Assembly: GCF_021602345.1 (NCBI RefSeq)
Contig: NZ_BQID01000004.1
Location: 124,001-188,000, forward strand
Direction of reading: 5' to 3'
Length of the DNA: 64,000 nucleotides
Origin: Pseudomonas pharyngis
GTDB lineage: Bacteria > Pseudomonadota > Gammaproteobacteria > Pseudomonadales > Pseudomonadaceae
Under the pieces are notes generated by a model. It searched no databases. It saw only the letters and a list, made by a program, of their open reading frames with translations, and was not told where the DNA came from. Positions within the stretch are counted from its first letter, which is position 1; the number at the start of each line of letters is the position of its first letter. The position numbers and the translations under genes were made by a program. This document shows, piece by piece, positions 46,388 to 54,887 of the stretch.

Positions 46388-46454
46388 CATCGCTAGCAGG
46401 CTAGCTCCCACAGGTGTACGCATTCCAAATGTGGGAGCCAGCCTGCTGGCGATG
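46388..46454. repeat. REPIN (inverted REP pair)
   Basis: CATCGCTAGCAGGCTAGCTC plus CCACA (46388-46412) and TGTGGGAGCCAGCCTGCTGG plus CGATG (46430-46454) in inverse orientation. The arms differ by two compensated-looking G/A changes. The loop is only 17 bases. It lies inside the pyrimidine gene run, between dihydropyrimidinase and preT. Confidence 0.88.
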
Positions 46455-46529
46455 AGGCCAGTTCAGGCAACAAAAAACCACTGCCCATTTAGAGGCAGAA
46501 AACCTCAATTAACCGTGAGGCAAAAAACC

Positions 46530-47897
46530 GTGATCGAGACCCTGAACCATCTCCCGCACCCGCACGAAAGTGCGGCCGCCCTCGCCGGCCATTTCACCGA
46601 TCTGGCGCCGCCGCTCAACGACCGCCAGGCGCATCTGGAAGCCTCGCGCTGCCTGTATTGCTACGACGCGCCGTGCGTGAATGCGTGCCCGAGCGAGATC
46701 GACATTCCGTCGTTCATCCGCAATATCCATCAGGACAACGTGCCCGGCGCGGCGCAGAAAATCCTTTCGGCAAACATCCTCGGCGGCAGTTGCGCACGGG
46801 TCTGTCCGACCGAGATCCTCTGCCAGCAAGCTTGCGTGCGCAACAACGCCCACGAATGCGCGCCGGTGCTGATCGGCCTGCTGCAGCGTTATGCCGTGGA
46901 CAACGCGCACTTCACCGAACACCCGTTCCAGCGCGCCGCCGCCACCGGCAAACGCATCGCCGTGGTCGGTGCCGGCCCGGCGGGTTTGTCCTGCGCACAT
47001 CGCAGCGCGATGCACGGGCATGACGTGGTGATTTTCGAAGCGCGGGAGAAGGCTGGCGGGCTCAACGAATACGGGATCGCCAAGTACAAACTGGTCGACG
47101 ACTACGCGCAGAAGGAGCTGGATTTCCTCCTGCAGATAGGCGGCATCGAAATCCGTCACGGCCAGAAACTCGGCGACAACCTGACTTTGAGCGAACTGCA
47201 TCAACAGTTCGACGCAGTGTTCCTCGGCCTCGGTCTCAATGCGAGCAAGCAACTCGGCCTGGCCCACGAAGACGCTCCCGGCCTGCTCGCCGCCACCGAC
47301 TATATCCGCGAACTGCGCCAGGCTGATGACCTGTCGCAACTGCCGCTGGCCGAGCGCTGCATCGTCCTCGGCGCCGGCAATACCGCCATCGACATGGCCG
47401 TGCAAATGGCCCGCCTCGGTGCCCGCGACGTCAACCTGGTCTATCGCCGTGGCGCAGCGGACATGGGCGCCACCGGCCACGAGCAGGACATCGCCAAGGC
47501 CAATCAGGTGCGGTTGCTGACCTGGGCGCAACCGGATGAGGTGCTACTCGATGCCCAAGGCAAGGTGCGCGGCATGCGCTTCGCCCGTACGCATTTGGTG
47601 GACGGTCGCCTGCAAACCACCGGCGAGACTTTCGAGCTGGCCGCCGATGCGATCTTCAAAGCCATCGGCCAGGCCTTCGACGGCAGCGCCCTCGCCGACC
47701 CGCTGGCCCGCGAACTCAAGCGTCAGGGCGAACGGATTCAGGTCGATGAAAACCTGCGCACCAGCATCCCCGGCGTGTATGCCGGCGGCGACTGCACCAG
47801 CCTCGATCAGGACCTGACCGTGCAAGCGGTGCAACACGGCAAACGCGCCGCCGAGGCGATCAACGCTCAACTGATGCTCAACGTGGAGGCTGCGTAA
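46530..47897 (+). CDS. preT: Dihydropyrimidine dehydrogenase subunit PreT
   Basis: FAD- and FeS-containing electron-input subunit of the NAD-dependent dihydropyrimidine dehydrogenase, 455 residues, related to glutamate synthase small subunit. N-terminal cysteines CLYCYDAPCVNACPSEIDIPSF and GGSCARVCPTEILCQQACVR bind FeS clusters. The FAD site is VVGAGPAGLSCA, the NAD(P) site VLGAGNTAIDMAVQMARLGA. The start is GTG at 46530, giving the family's IETLNHLPHP start after a GTGAGG site. preA begins right after the stop, so the two subunits are co-translated. Confidence 0.93.
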   Translation: MIETLNHLPHPHESAAALAGHFTDLAPPLNDRQAHLEASRCLYCYDAPCVNACPSEIDIPSFIRNIHQDNVPGAAQKILSANILGGSCARVCPTEILCQQACVRNNAHECAPVLIGLLQRYAVDNAHFTEHPFQRAAATGKRIAVVGAGPAGLSCAHRSAMHGHDVVIFEAREKAGGLNEYGIAKYKLVDDYAQKELDFLLQIGGIEIRHGQKLGDNLTLSELHQQFDAVFLGLGLNASKQLGLAHEDAPGLLAATDYIRELRQADDLSQLPLAERCIVLGAGNTAIDMAVQMARLGARDVNLVYRRGAADMGATGHEQDIAKANQVRLLTWAQPDEVLLDAQGKVRGMRFARTHLVDGRLQTTGETFELAADAIFKAIGQAFDGSALADPLARELKRQGERIQVDENLRTSIPGVYAGGDCTSLDQDLTVQAVQHGKRAAEAINAQLMLNVEAA

Positions 47898-49172
47898 ATG
47901 GCCGATCTCTCGATTGTCTTCGCCGGTATCAAAGCCCCCAATCCGTTCTGGCTGGCCTCCGCGCCGCCGACCGACAAGGCCTACAACGTGGTCCGCGCCT
48001 TCGAAGCCGGCTGGGGTGGCGTAGTCTGGAAAACCCTGGGTGAAGACCCGGCGGCGGTCAACGTGTCGTCGCGTTATTCGGCGCACTACGGCGCCAACCG
48101 CGAAGTGCTGGGCATCAACAACATCGAACTGATCACCGACCGCTCGCTGGAAATCAACCTGCGGGAAATCACCCAGGTGAAAAAGGATTGGCCGGACCGC
48201 GCGCTGATCGTTTCGCTGATGGTGCCGTGCGTCGAAGAGTCGTGGAAACACATCCTGCCGCTGGTGGAGGCCACCGGCGCTGACGGCATCGAACTGAATT
48301 TCGGCTGCCCCCACGGCATGCCCGAGCGCGGCATGGGCGCGGCGGTCGGTCAGGTGCCGGAGTACGTCGAACAGGTTACGCGCTGGTGCAAGACCTATTG
48401 CTCGCTGCCGGTGATCGTCAAACTGACGCCGAACATCACCGACATCCGCGTCGCCGCCCGCGCCGCGCACCGGGGTGGCGCGGATGCAGTGTCGCTGATC
48501 AACACCATCAACTCGATCACCAGCGTCGACCTCGAACACATGGTCGCCCTGCCCACCGTCGGCAGCAAAAGCACCCACGGCGGGTATTGCGGCTCGGCAG
48601 TGAAGCCGATCGCGTTGAACATGGTCGCGGAAATCGCCCGTGATCCACAGACCCAGGGCCTGCCGATCTGCGGCATCGGCGGCATTGGCAGCTGGCGTGA
48701 TGCGGCGGAGTTCATCGCACTGGGCAGCGGCGCGGTACAGGTGTGCACGGCGGCGATGCTGCATGGCTTCCGGATTGTCGATGAGATGAAGGATGGCCTG
48801 TCGCGGTGGATGGACAGTCAGGGCTACGCCAGCATTGCCGAGTTTTCCGGGCGCGCGGTGGGCAACACCACGGACTGGAAGTACCTGGACATCAACTATC
48901 AAGTCATCGCGAAGATCGACCAGGAGGCATGCATCGGTTGCGGGCGTTGCCACATTGCCTGCGAAGACACTTCACACCAGGCGATCAGCAGCCTGAAACA
49001 GGCCGATGGAACGCATAAATATGAAGTGATCGATGATGAGTGTGTGGGGTGCAATCTGTGTCAGATCACTTGTCCGGTGGCGGATTGCATCGAGATGGTG
49101 CCGATGGAAACGGGCAAGCCGTTTCTGGACTGGAATCATGATCCGAGGAATCCGTATCACGTTGCGGTCTAG
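47898..49172 (+). CDS. preA: Dihydropyrimidine dehydrogenase subunit PreA
   Basis: Catalytic subunit, 424 residues, that reduces uracil or thymine to the 5,6-dihydro compound (or works in reverse). It has a DHODH-like FMN barrel (APNPFWLASAPPTDKAYNVVRAFEAGWGGVVWKTLG; ELNFGCPHGMPERGMGAAVG) with the pyrimidine-binding region VIVKLTPNITDI. The C-terminal ferredoxin domain has two 4Fe-4S motifs: CIGCGRCHIAC from C345 and CVGCNLCQITCPVADC. ATG lies directly after the preT stop. It is followed by a repeat region and the convergent RutR-like regulator. Confidence 0.95.
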   Translation: MADLSIVFAGIKAPNPFWLASAPPTDKAYNVVRAFEAGWGGVVWKTLGEDPAAVNVSSRYSAHYGANREVLGINNIELITDRSLEINLREITQVKKDWPDRALIVSLMVPCVEESWKHILPLVEATGADGIELNFGCPHGMPERGMGAAVGQVPEYVEQVTRWCKTYCSLPVIVKLTPNITDIRVAARAAHRGGADAVSLINTINSITSVDLEHMVALPTVGSKSTHGGYCGSAVKPIALNMVAEIARDPQTQGLPICGIGGIGSWRDAAEFIALGSGAVQVCTAAMLHGFRIVDEMKDGLSRWMDSQGYASIAEFSGRAVGNTTDWKYLDINYQVIAKIDQEACIGCGRCHIACEDTSHQAISSLKQADGTHKYEVIDDECVGCNLCQITCPVADCIEMVPMETGKPFLDWNHDPRNPYHVAV

Positions 49173-49217
49173 ATCGCCTGTGGATCCGGAAGTCCCCTCA
49201 TCGGAACGCCGCCCGCC

Positions 49218-49399
49218 TAGCCCTCTCCCAAAGGGAGAGGGAACCGACCGGGGAATATTGATGAACTGCACCGACATGAACGATCTGCTTTGAATCCATA
49301 ATCGACCCGGTCTTGCAGGTCGATGTAACCCGAATGACACCTCCGTAGGCTCCCTCTCCCTCCGGGCGGTCCGACGTTTCGGGAGGGCTGGGGTGAGGG
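49218..49399. repeat. CCCTCTCCC-type intergenic repeat
   Basis: A hairpin CCCTCTCCC-AAA-GGGAGAGGG (49221-49241) and, 110 bases on, a longer pyrimidine/purine block (49350-49398: CTCCCTCTCCCTCCGGGCGG then GGGAGGGCTGGGGTGAGGG). The two ends read as an inverted pair. This resembles a dispersed Pseudomonas intergenic repeat. It separates preA from the convergent TetR gene. Confidence 0.65.
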
Positions 49400-49413
49400 C
49401 CAGCTTTTGACTT

Positions 49414-50034
49414 TCAGGGCTCCAACCCGATCCCCCGCAAAATCACACTCGTCACCGTCTGCACCGCCCGTTCGAACTGCATGTCCGACAGTGGCTGATG
49501 CTCATTCAGAATATTCACCTGATGATCGAAGTCGGCATAGTGCTGCGTCGAGGCCCAGATCATGTACAGCAGGCTCGACGGCTCCACCGGCAGAATCCGC
49601 TTGTCCTCCACCCACTGCCGGATCTTCGCCTCCTTCATCTTCGCCCAGTCGTACAGGCTCACATCCAGCGCCTCGCCGAGGGTCGGGGCGCCGTGGATGA
49701 TTTCGTTGGCCCAGACTTTCGAACCGTACGGCCGGCTGCGCGAGTGGTTCATCTTGGCGCGGATGTAGCTGCTGAGCACCACGCGCGGATCGTCGAACAT
49801 CTCGAAGCACAGCGCGTCCTGCTTCCACACTTCCAGCAGGTCGAACAGCACCGCGCTGTACAGCTCGCTCTTGGTCGAAAAGTAGTAATGCAGGTTGGAG
49901 CGTGGCAGCTGCACTTCCGCGGCGATGTCCGCCATGGCGGTGCCGCCGAAACCTTTCTCGGCGAAGACTTTCTCCGCCGCCAGCAGGATCTTGTCGACGT
50001 TGGTGCGGCGGATTTCGATCTTGTGATTGCCCAT
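49414..50034 (-). CDS. TetR-family regulator, RutR-like
   Basis: A 206-residue TetR/AcrR regulator. The helix-turn-helix is AEKVFAEKGFGGTAMADIAAEVQLPRSNLHYYFSTKSELY (about 20-58). The C-terminal domain with NEIIHGAPTLGEAL, SLYDWAKMKEAKIRQWVEDKRI and HYADFDHQV resembles RutR, the uracil/thymine-sensing regulator of E. coli. Its place at the end of the pyrimidine locus makes it the likely regulator of the divergent region at 44.3-44.9 kb. The ATG at 50034 (MGNHKIEIRRTN) is preferred over an upstream extension. Confidence 0.87.
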   Translation of the reverse strand: MGNHKIEIRRTNVDKILLAAEKVFAEKGFGGTAMADIAAEVQLPRSNLHYYFSTKSELYSAVLFDLLEVWKQDALCFEMFDDPRVVLSSYIRAKMNHSRSRPYGSKVWANEIIHGAPTLGEALDVSLYDWAKMKEAKIRQWVEDKRILPVEPSSLLYMIWASTQHYADFDHQVNILNEHQPLSDMQFERAVQTVTSVILRGIGLEP

Positions 50035-50181
50035 GAGGGCTCCCTGAAGACAACGTTGTTGAAGACTAGCATCCGCTCTGGGCAAGGGGCGACAGCCGAG
50101 AACGATTCTTCACACACTTGGGCTTTTTTCTGGTTTAGGATCGCCCTCCTTCTCCCCGTCAGACACTGAAGGATCCTGCCC

Positions 50182-50616
50182 ATGACCATTCGAAAGCGCA
50201 TCGCTGCGGATGATCCGCAGCTCGCCGCACTGTGGGAGCGCTCGGTCCGCGCCACCCACGATTTCCTCCCGGAAGACGACATCCACCGGCTGTTACCGCT
50301 GGTGCGTGACACCTACCTGCCCGCGCTGGATGTGCAGGTTTTCGAGAACCCTGACCACTCCCCGGCAGGCTTTATCGCCACCGACGAGGACACCGTACAA
50401 ATGCTGTTCATTGACCCGGCTCAGCGTGGCCAGGGTATCGGCCGACGCTTGCTCGACCATGTCCGCCGCCCACTGCTGAAGGTCGACGTCAATGAACAGA
50501 ACCCGCAAGCCCACGGCTTCTACCGTCACTACGGATTCGAAGACATCGGCCGCTCGGCACTCGACGGCGAAGGCCGGCCCTTTCCGGTCATTCACATGCG
50601 CCTGAAAGCCCTGTGA
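50182..50616 (+). CDS. GNAT-family acetyltransferase, YjaB-like
   Basis: A 144-residue N-acetyltransferase. It begins MTIRKRIAADDPQLAALWERSVRATHDFLPEDDI, typical of YjaB-like proteins; motif A is MLFIDPAQRGQGIGRRLLDHV (about 74-94), and the end VNEQNPQAHGFYRHYGFEDIGRS is the usual GNAT C-terminal motif. AAGGA precedes the ATG. The substrate is unknown. copC starts 48 bases downstream on the same strand. Confidence 0.83.
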   Translation: MTIRKRIAADDPQLAALWERSVRATHDFLPEDDIHRLLPLVRDTYLPALDVQVFENPDHSPAGFIATDEDTVQMLFIDPAQRGQGIGRRLLDHVRRPLLKVDVNEQNPQAHGFYRHYGFEDIGRSALDGEGRPFPVIHMRLKAL

Positions 50617-50663
50617 TCCACGTTCTATACTCAGCCCGCCATTTCGCTGAAAGGAATCTTTCC

Positions 50664-51026
50664 ATGCCGATGAAAAAACTCTTCACCGCTGGCGCACTGC
50701 TGGCTTCGCTGATCGTCACTTCCCAGGCGTTCGCCCACGCCCATCTGAAAAGCCAAACTCCGGCTGCCGACAGCACCGTCGCGGCACCGGCGGATCTGCG
50801 CCTGGTGTTTTCCGAAGGCGTCGAAGCCAGCTTCACCAAAGTCACCGTGACCCACGACGGCAAGCCGGTGGCGGTCAAACCGCTGACCACCGAAGGCGAC
50901 AAGAAAACCCTGATCGTCACCCCCGAAGCACCGCTGACCGCTGGGGAATACAAAATCGAATGGCATGCGGTGTCGGTCGATACGCACAAAAGCGAAGGCG
51001 CCTATCAGTTCAAGGTTGGCCAGTAA
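50664..51026 (+). CDS. copC: Periplasmic copper-binding protein CopC
   Basis: A 120-residue exported protein with a signal peptide ending QAFA, then the CopC beta-barrel. The mature N-terminus begins HAHLKSQTPA; H25, with D106 and H108 in VSVDTHKSEG, corresponds to the high-affinity Cu(II) site of CopC proteins. The Met-rich Cu(I) loop of Pseudomonas syringae CopC is absent, so this is a Cu(II)-only type. The ATG after AAAGGA is taken; an in-frame ATG two codons on is possible. copD starts 3 bases after its stop. Confidence 0.9.
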   Translation: MPMKKLFTAGALLASLIVTSQAFAHAHLKSQTPAADSTVAAPADLRLVFSEGVEASFTKVTVTHDGKPVAVKPLTTEGDKKTLIVTPEAPLTAGEYKIEWHAVSVDTHKSEGAYQFKVGQ

Positions 51027-51029
51027 TTC

Positions 51030-51887
51030 ATGAGTGAAGCGCTGGTGCTGTGCCGGTTCCTGCATTTCATCGTGGTGTTGATGCTTTTCGGGGCCTGGCT
51101 TTTCCGGCCGCTGCTGCTCAAAGGTGAAGCGCCGCTTCTGGATCGGCAGCTGGCGCGACTGACTCGCTGGCTGGCGGCGATTGCCCTGGCCAGCGGCGTC
51201 ATCTGGGCGTTGTTGATTACCGCAAGCATGGCCGGTTCGGCGGCGGCCGCGTTTGATCCGGCCACCGTCGAGCGGGTCCTTGGCCACACGTTTTTCGGTC
51301 AGGTCTGGCGCTGGCATCTGTTGATCAATGCCCTGTTGCTGGCGTTGCTGTTTACGCCGTGGCGTTCGAGCCGGCCATTGCGGCTGGGCCTGAGTGCGCT
51401 GCTGCTGATGACGCTGGCACCGGTCGGACACGGCGCGATGCTCGACGGTTTCAGCGGCCAGATGCTGATCCTCAATCAGGTCATTCACCTGACTTGCGTC
51501 GGCGCCTGGCTTGGAGGATTGCTGATGCTGGTGATGATCCTGCGCCAACGTCACGAAGACATGCGCGAAGTCTTGCAGCGATTTAGCGGACTCGGCTACG
51601 GGCTGGTCGCCGGCCTGCTGATCACCGGGCTGATCAATGTGCGCGTGCTCACCGGCCAATGGTGGCCGACGCCGCTGTTCTCGGGGTTCGCCCTGATCCT
51701 GTTGATCAAGGCGCTGCTGGTGTTCGGCATGCTTGCACTGGCGCTGTTCAATCGCCTGCGGATCAACGATTGCGAACAGCGGATCGACACCCTCAAACGC
51801 AGCGTCATGCTCGAATGGCTGCTGGGGATCGGCGCCGTGGTGGCGGTTTCCGTGCTCGGCACCCTGCCGCCGATGATCGCTGCCTGA
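51030..51887 (+). CDS. copD: Copper resistance membrane protein CopD
   Basis: A 285-residue inner-membrane protein with about eight helices of the CopD family. Signatures include LCRFLHFIVVLMLFGAWLFRPLLL at the N-terminus and LGHTFFGQVWRWHLLINALLL, NQVIHLTCVGAWLGGLLMLVMIL in the middle; conserved histidines in membrane helices are candidate copper ligands. CopC-CopD pairs are thought to import copper into the cytoplasm. It is coupled to copC and converges with the HlyD-type gene two bases from its stop. Confidence 0.9.
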   Translation: MSEALVLCRFLHFIVVLMLFGAWLFRPLLLKGEAPLLDRQLARLTRWLAAIALASGVIWALLITASMAGSAAAAFDPATVERVLGHTFFGQVWRWHLLINALLLALLFTPWRSSRPLRLGLSALLLMTLAPVGHGAMLDGFSGQMLILNQVIHLTCVGAWLGGLLMLVMILRQRHEDMREVLQRFSGLGYGLVAGLLITGLINVRVLTGQWWPTPLFSGFALILLIKALLVFGMLALALFNRLRINDCEQRIDTLKRSVMLEWLLGIGAVVAVSVLGTLPPMIAA

Positions 51888-51889
51888 GG

Positions 51890-53032
51890 TCAGTGTTTCT
51901 GGGTATCGCCCGCCGCCGTATCAATGCTGACCACCACCGACATCCCCGGCCGCAAACGCTCGCTCTCCTGCTGATCCGGATCGATGGTGATGCGCACCGG
52001 CACCCGCTGGGCGATTTTCACGAAGTTGCCGGTGGCGTTGTCGGCCTGCAACAACGCGAATTCGGAACCGGTGCCCGGTGAGATGTGCTGCACATGGCCG
52101 GTGAACTTGCGGTGGTTCAAGGCATCGACGGTGAAACTCGCCGGCTGCCCCACGCGCACATTGTCCATCTGGGTTTCCTTGAGGTTGGCGATCACCCATT
52201 TCTGGTTCGGCACCAGCGCCATCAACTGCGCCCCGGAGTTGACGTAGGCGCCGAGACGCACGCCGATCTGCCCGAGCTGACCGTCGCGCGGGGCGATGAT
52301 CCGGGTGTTGGACAAATCGATCCGCGCCAGCTGCACCGCCGCCTCGGCGCTGGCCACCGCCGCTTCCAGCGAGCCGCGATTGACGATCACCGTTTGCAGA
52401 TCCTGCCGGGCGATTTCCAGATTGGCCTTGGCCTGCGCCACCGCCGCAATGCTTTGCGCATTGGCGGCCAGCGCCACGTCCATCTCGCGCTTGGACACGG
52501 AACCGTCATTGACCAGCGCCTTGTTGCGTCGCAAGTCGGCCTCGCTTTTGCGCAGCTGCGCCTCGCTGTCGGCCACCACCGCCTGCCGCAACTTGATCGT
52601 CGCTTCGGCGCTATTGCGCTGCTGCACCACGTTGGCCAGCGAGGCCTTCTGTACCGCCAGTTGCGCCAGCGACTGGTCGAGGCGTTGCTGATAGATGCGG
52701 TCATCGAGACGTACCAGCAAATCACCTTCCTTCACGAACTGGAAATCCTGCACCGGCACTTCAAACACATACCCACTGAGCTGCGGGCCGATGATCGTCA
52801 CCTGCCCGCGCACCAAGGCGTTTTCGGTGGTCTCAACTGCGCTGCTGAACGGCGGCAGTTGCCAGGCGTAAAGCACGATCAGCACACCGACGATGGCAAT
52901 CGCGGCAAACCCCAGCGACGAGATGATCCGCACCCGCAACGAGCGCGGCTCGGTGTTCGGTGATGACGGCGGCGCCACACCTTCAGGGGTGGCGGCGATG
53001 GCATTGGTGGTCGTGGTAGTCGGTTCGGTCAT
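51890..53032 (-). CDS. HlyD/EmrA-type efflux membrane-fusion protein
   Basis: A 380-residue periplasmic adaptor. A Thr/Pro-rich cytoplasmic tail is followed by one membrane helix (SSLGFAAIAIVGVLIVLYAW). Then come a biotinyl-lipoyl half motif (GQVTIIGPQLSGYVFEVPVQDFQFVKEGDLLVRLD), a long coiled-coil hairpin (about 110-230), the second lipoyl half (SNTRIIAPRDGQLGQIGVRLGAYV) and a beta-barrel. It links an inner-membrane pump to an outer-membrane channel. Its ATG overlaps the stop of the MFS gene (ATGA). No outer-membrane component is encoded nearby. Confidence 0.87.
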   Translation of the reverse strand: MTEPTTTTTNAIAATPEGVAPPSSPNTEPRSLRVRIISSLGFAAIAIVGVLIVLYAWQLPPFSSAVETTENALVRGQVTIIGPQLSGYVFEVPVQDFQFVKEGDLLVRLDDRIYQQRLDQSLAQLAVQKASLANVVQQRNSAEATIKLRQAVVADSEAQLRKSEADLRRNKALVNDGSVSKREMDVALAANAQSIAAVAQAKANLEIARQDLQTVIVNRGSLEAAVASAEAAVQLARIDLSNTRIIAPRDGQLGQIGVRLGAYVNSGAQLMALVPNQKWVIANLKETQMDNVRVGQPASFTVDALNHRKFTGHVQHISPGTGSEFALLQADNATGNFVKIAQRVPVRITIDPDQQESERLRPGMSVVVSIDTAAGDTQKH

Positions 53033-54684
53033 GAAGAAGTGGCACCGCTGGAAGGTACGGAAGGTGTCGGGGTTACGGCTTTGGTGGTACTGATCAGCCA
53101 CAGCGCACGGATGGAAATCCAGATCATGGTCAGGATCGCGATCACCGCAATCAGCATGAACACATCGTTATAGGCCAGTACGTTGGCTTCGCGCGTGGCA
53201 GCGTTGGCCAGGCTGCGAATGCCTTGCAGATTGCGCAGACTCGGGTCGGCAATCACGGAGCCGACCGCCGATCCGCCGCTCTGGACCCGGGCGGCGACCC
53301 TGGGATCGGACATCACCAGTTGCTCGACGATATGGCTGGAATGAAATTTCTCGCGCACGATCTGGAAAGTCCCCAGCAACGCCGCGCCGATCAGGCCGCC
53401 GAGGTTGTTGCAGATCCCGAACAACACCGAAAAACTCACGAGGTTGCGCGGGTTGGTCAGCACGTTGCGCGTGCCCAGCACCATGGTCGGGCCGAGGAAG
53501 AAAGTACTGCCGAACGCCAGCAGAAATTGGCTGAAATACAGGTTGCCGGGGCGGGTCAGGTTGTTCGATGAGCTGTCCATGATCGAGCCGGTGGCCATCA
53601 ACGCCAGCGAAATGATCAGCGGCATCAGCAGGTGTTTCGGGTCGATGGTCAGTGCACTGGTCAGCAGCCCGGCGACGCTGCCGATCAGCATCACCACATA
53701 CAGGCTATGAAGCTGCTGGCTGCTCATGTTCAGGTTCTGCATGAAGCCCACGGCGCCGGTGGATTGCTCCGAGGTCACCATGCGAATCAGGATCACCGCC
53801 AGCGCCAGGCGGATCATCACCCCGCTGCCGAGCCAGCGGGTCATCAGCATCGGGTTGCTGCGGTTATGTTCGATGGCCAGCCCCGCGAGGATCAGGGCGA
53901 TCGAAGCGGCCAGGGCGATGCCGATCCAGTCGGCCTCCAGCCACCAGTCGATCCGCCCCAGGGACAACACCGCGCACAACAGCGCGACGCCGCTGGCGAG
54001 GATCGCGAAGGTCAGGAAGTCGAGCGGTTCGAAGGTCTTGAACCGGTCACCCGGCGGCAGTTTGAGCATCAGGACGCAGCCCAACGACAGCAGCGCCATA
54101 CCCAGTTCAAACAGGTACAGGCCGCGCCATTCGGCGATCTGCAGCAGGTCTTCGGAAAACAGTCGCGCCAGTGGCAAGGCCAGCTGTGAGGTGCCGAGGC
54201 CCAGCACCAGCGCCTTCATCCGCCATTTGGCCGGGAACGCCTGCACCATGTAATACAGGCCCAGCGAACTAAGCGCCGCGCCAACCATGCCGTGGGCCGC
54301 CCGCACCGCGACTGCTGAATTCAAGTCATTGACGAATAGATGGCCGAAGGTCACCAGCGCATACAGCACCAGAAACACCTCGGTAAACGCCCGCAGCCCG
54401 AACTGCTGGCGAAACTTCACCAGCAGCAGGTTCATCGACACGTTGGTCATCACATACGCCGCCGGCAGCCAGGCCATCTCCGCCGTCGTCGCCCCGAGCG
54501 CGCCTTGCAGATAAGGCAGGTTGGCGACCACCAGCGCATTACCCAGCCCACCGGTCACCGCCACCAGCAAGCCCACCAGCGCATAAGCCAGGCGCTTGGG
54601 GTTGGAGTGCAGCGGCGTCGAGGGAGAACCGGGCAGACTGGGCTTCTCGTGCGGCTGCCAGTTGCGCGGGGCGTATTGATCCAT
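53029..54684 (-). CDS. MFS transporter, DHA2/EmrB-like
   Basis: A 551-residue transporter with about fourteen hydrophobic segments, consistent with the 14-TM DHA2 drug/proton antiporter family. Helix 1 contains VGLLVAVTGGLGNALVVANLPYLQGALGATTAEMAWLPAAYVMTN, and loop sequences such as SLGLYYMVQAFPAKWRMKALVLGLG follow. It is coupled to the EmrA-like adaptor and together they would export a toxic compound across both membranes with an outer-membrane channel from elsewhere. The substrate is unknown. The usual D-x-x-T-V-N-V-A-L motif C is only weakly present. Confidence 0.87.
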   Translation of the reverse strand: MDQYAPRNWQPHEKPSLPGSPSTPLHSNPKRLAYALVGLLVAVTGGLGNALVVANLPYLQGALGATTAEMAWLPAAYVMTNVSMNLLLVKFRQQFGLRAFTEVFLVLYALVTFGHLFVNDLNSAVAVRAAHGMVGAALSSLGLYYMVQAFPAKWRMKALVLGLGTSQLALPLARLFSEDLLQIAEWRGLYLFELGMALLSLGCVLMLKLPPGDRFKTFEPLDFLTFAILASGVALLCAVLSLGRIDWWLEADWIGIALAASIALILAGLAIEHNRSNPMLMTRWLGSGVMIRLALAVILIRMVTSEQSTGAVGFMQNLNMSSQQLHSLYVVMLIGSVAGLLTSALTIDPKHLLMPLIISLALMATGSIMDSSSNNLTRPGNLYFSQFLLAFGSTFFLGPTMVLGTRNVLTNPRNLVSFSVLFGICNNLGGLIGAALLGTFQIVREKFHSSHIVEQLVMSDPRVAARVQSGGSAVGSVIADPSLRNLQGIRSLANAATREANVLAYNDVFMLIAVIAILTMIWISIRALWLISTTKAVTPTPSVPSSGATSS

Positions 54685-54746
54685 TGAAAGGCCTTGTCTT
54701 GTAGTCGCTTAAGTGTGCCGCAAATCCTGGCCAAACACCTATCCAG

Positions 54747-54770
54747 TGTGGGAGCGAGCCTGCTCCCACA
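54747..54770. repeat. REP-like hairpin
   Basis: TGTGGGAGC and GCTCCCACA (9 bp, perfect) with loop GAGCCT. A single collapsed REP, 62 bases upstream of the MFS start codon, in the divergent region with the deacetylase-like gene. Confidence 0.75.
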
Positions 54771-54887
54771 AGGGATTTTGGGTGGATTCGTAAATTTTGT
54801 TTAAAGGTCATCTCGCCCGCAGCGGATTTTTCCAAAGCGTAGCGGATGCCAACCTTGCAGCACTTCTCAACCTGCAAGGTGCCCGAT

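Noticed and set aside
50231-50700. CopR-type box before copC
   Set aside because: I looked for TGACA/TGTCA pairs before copC and found none; copC-copD may be read from the acetyltransferase promoter.
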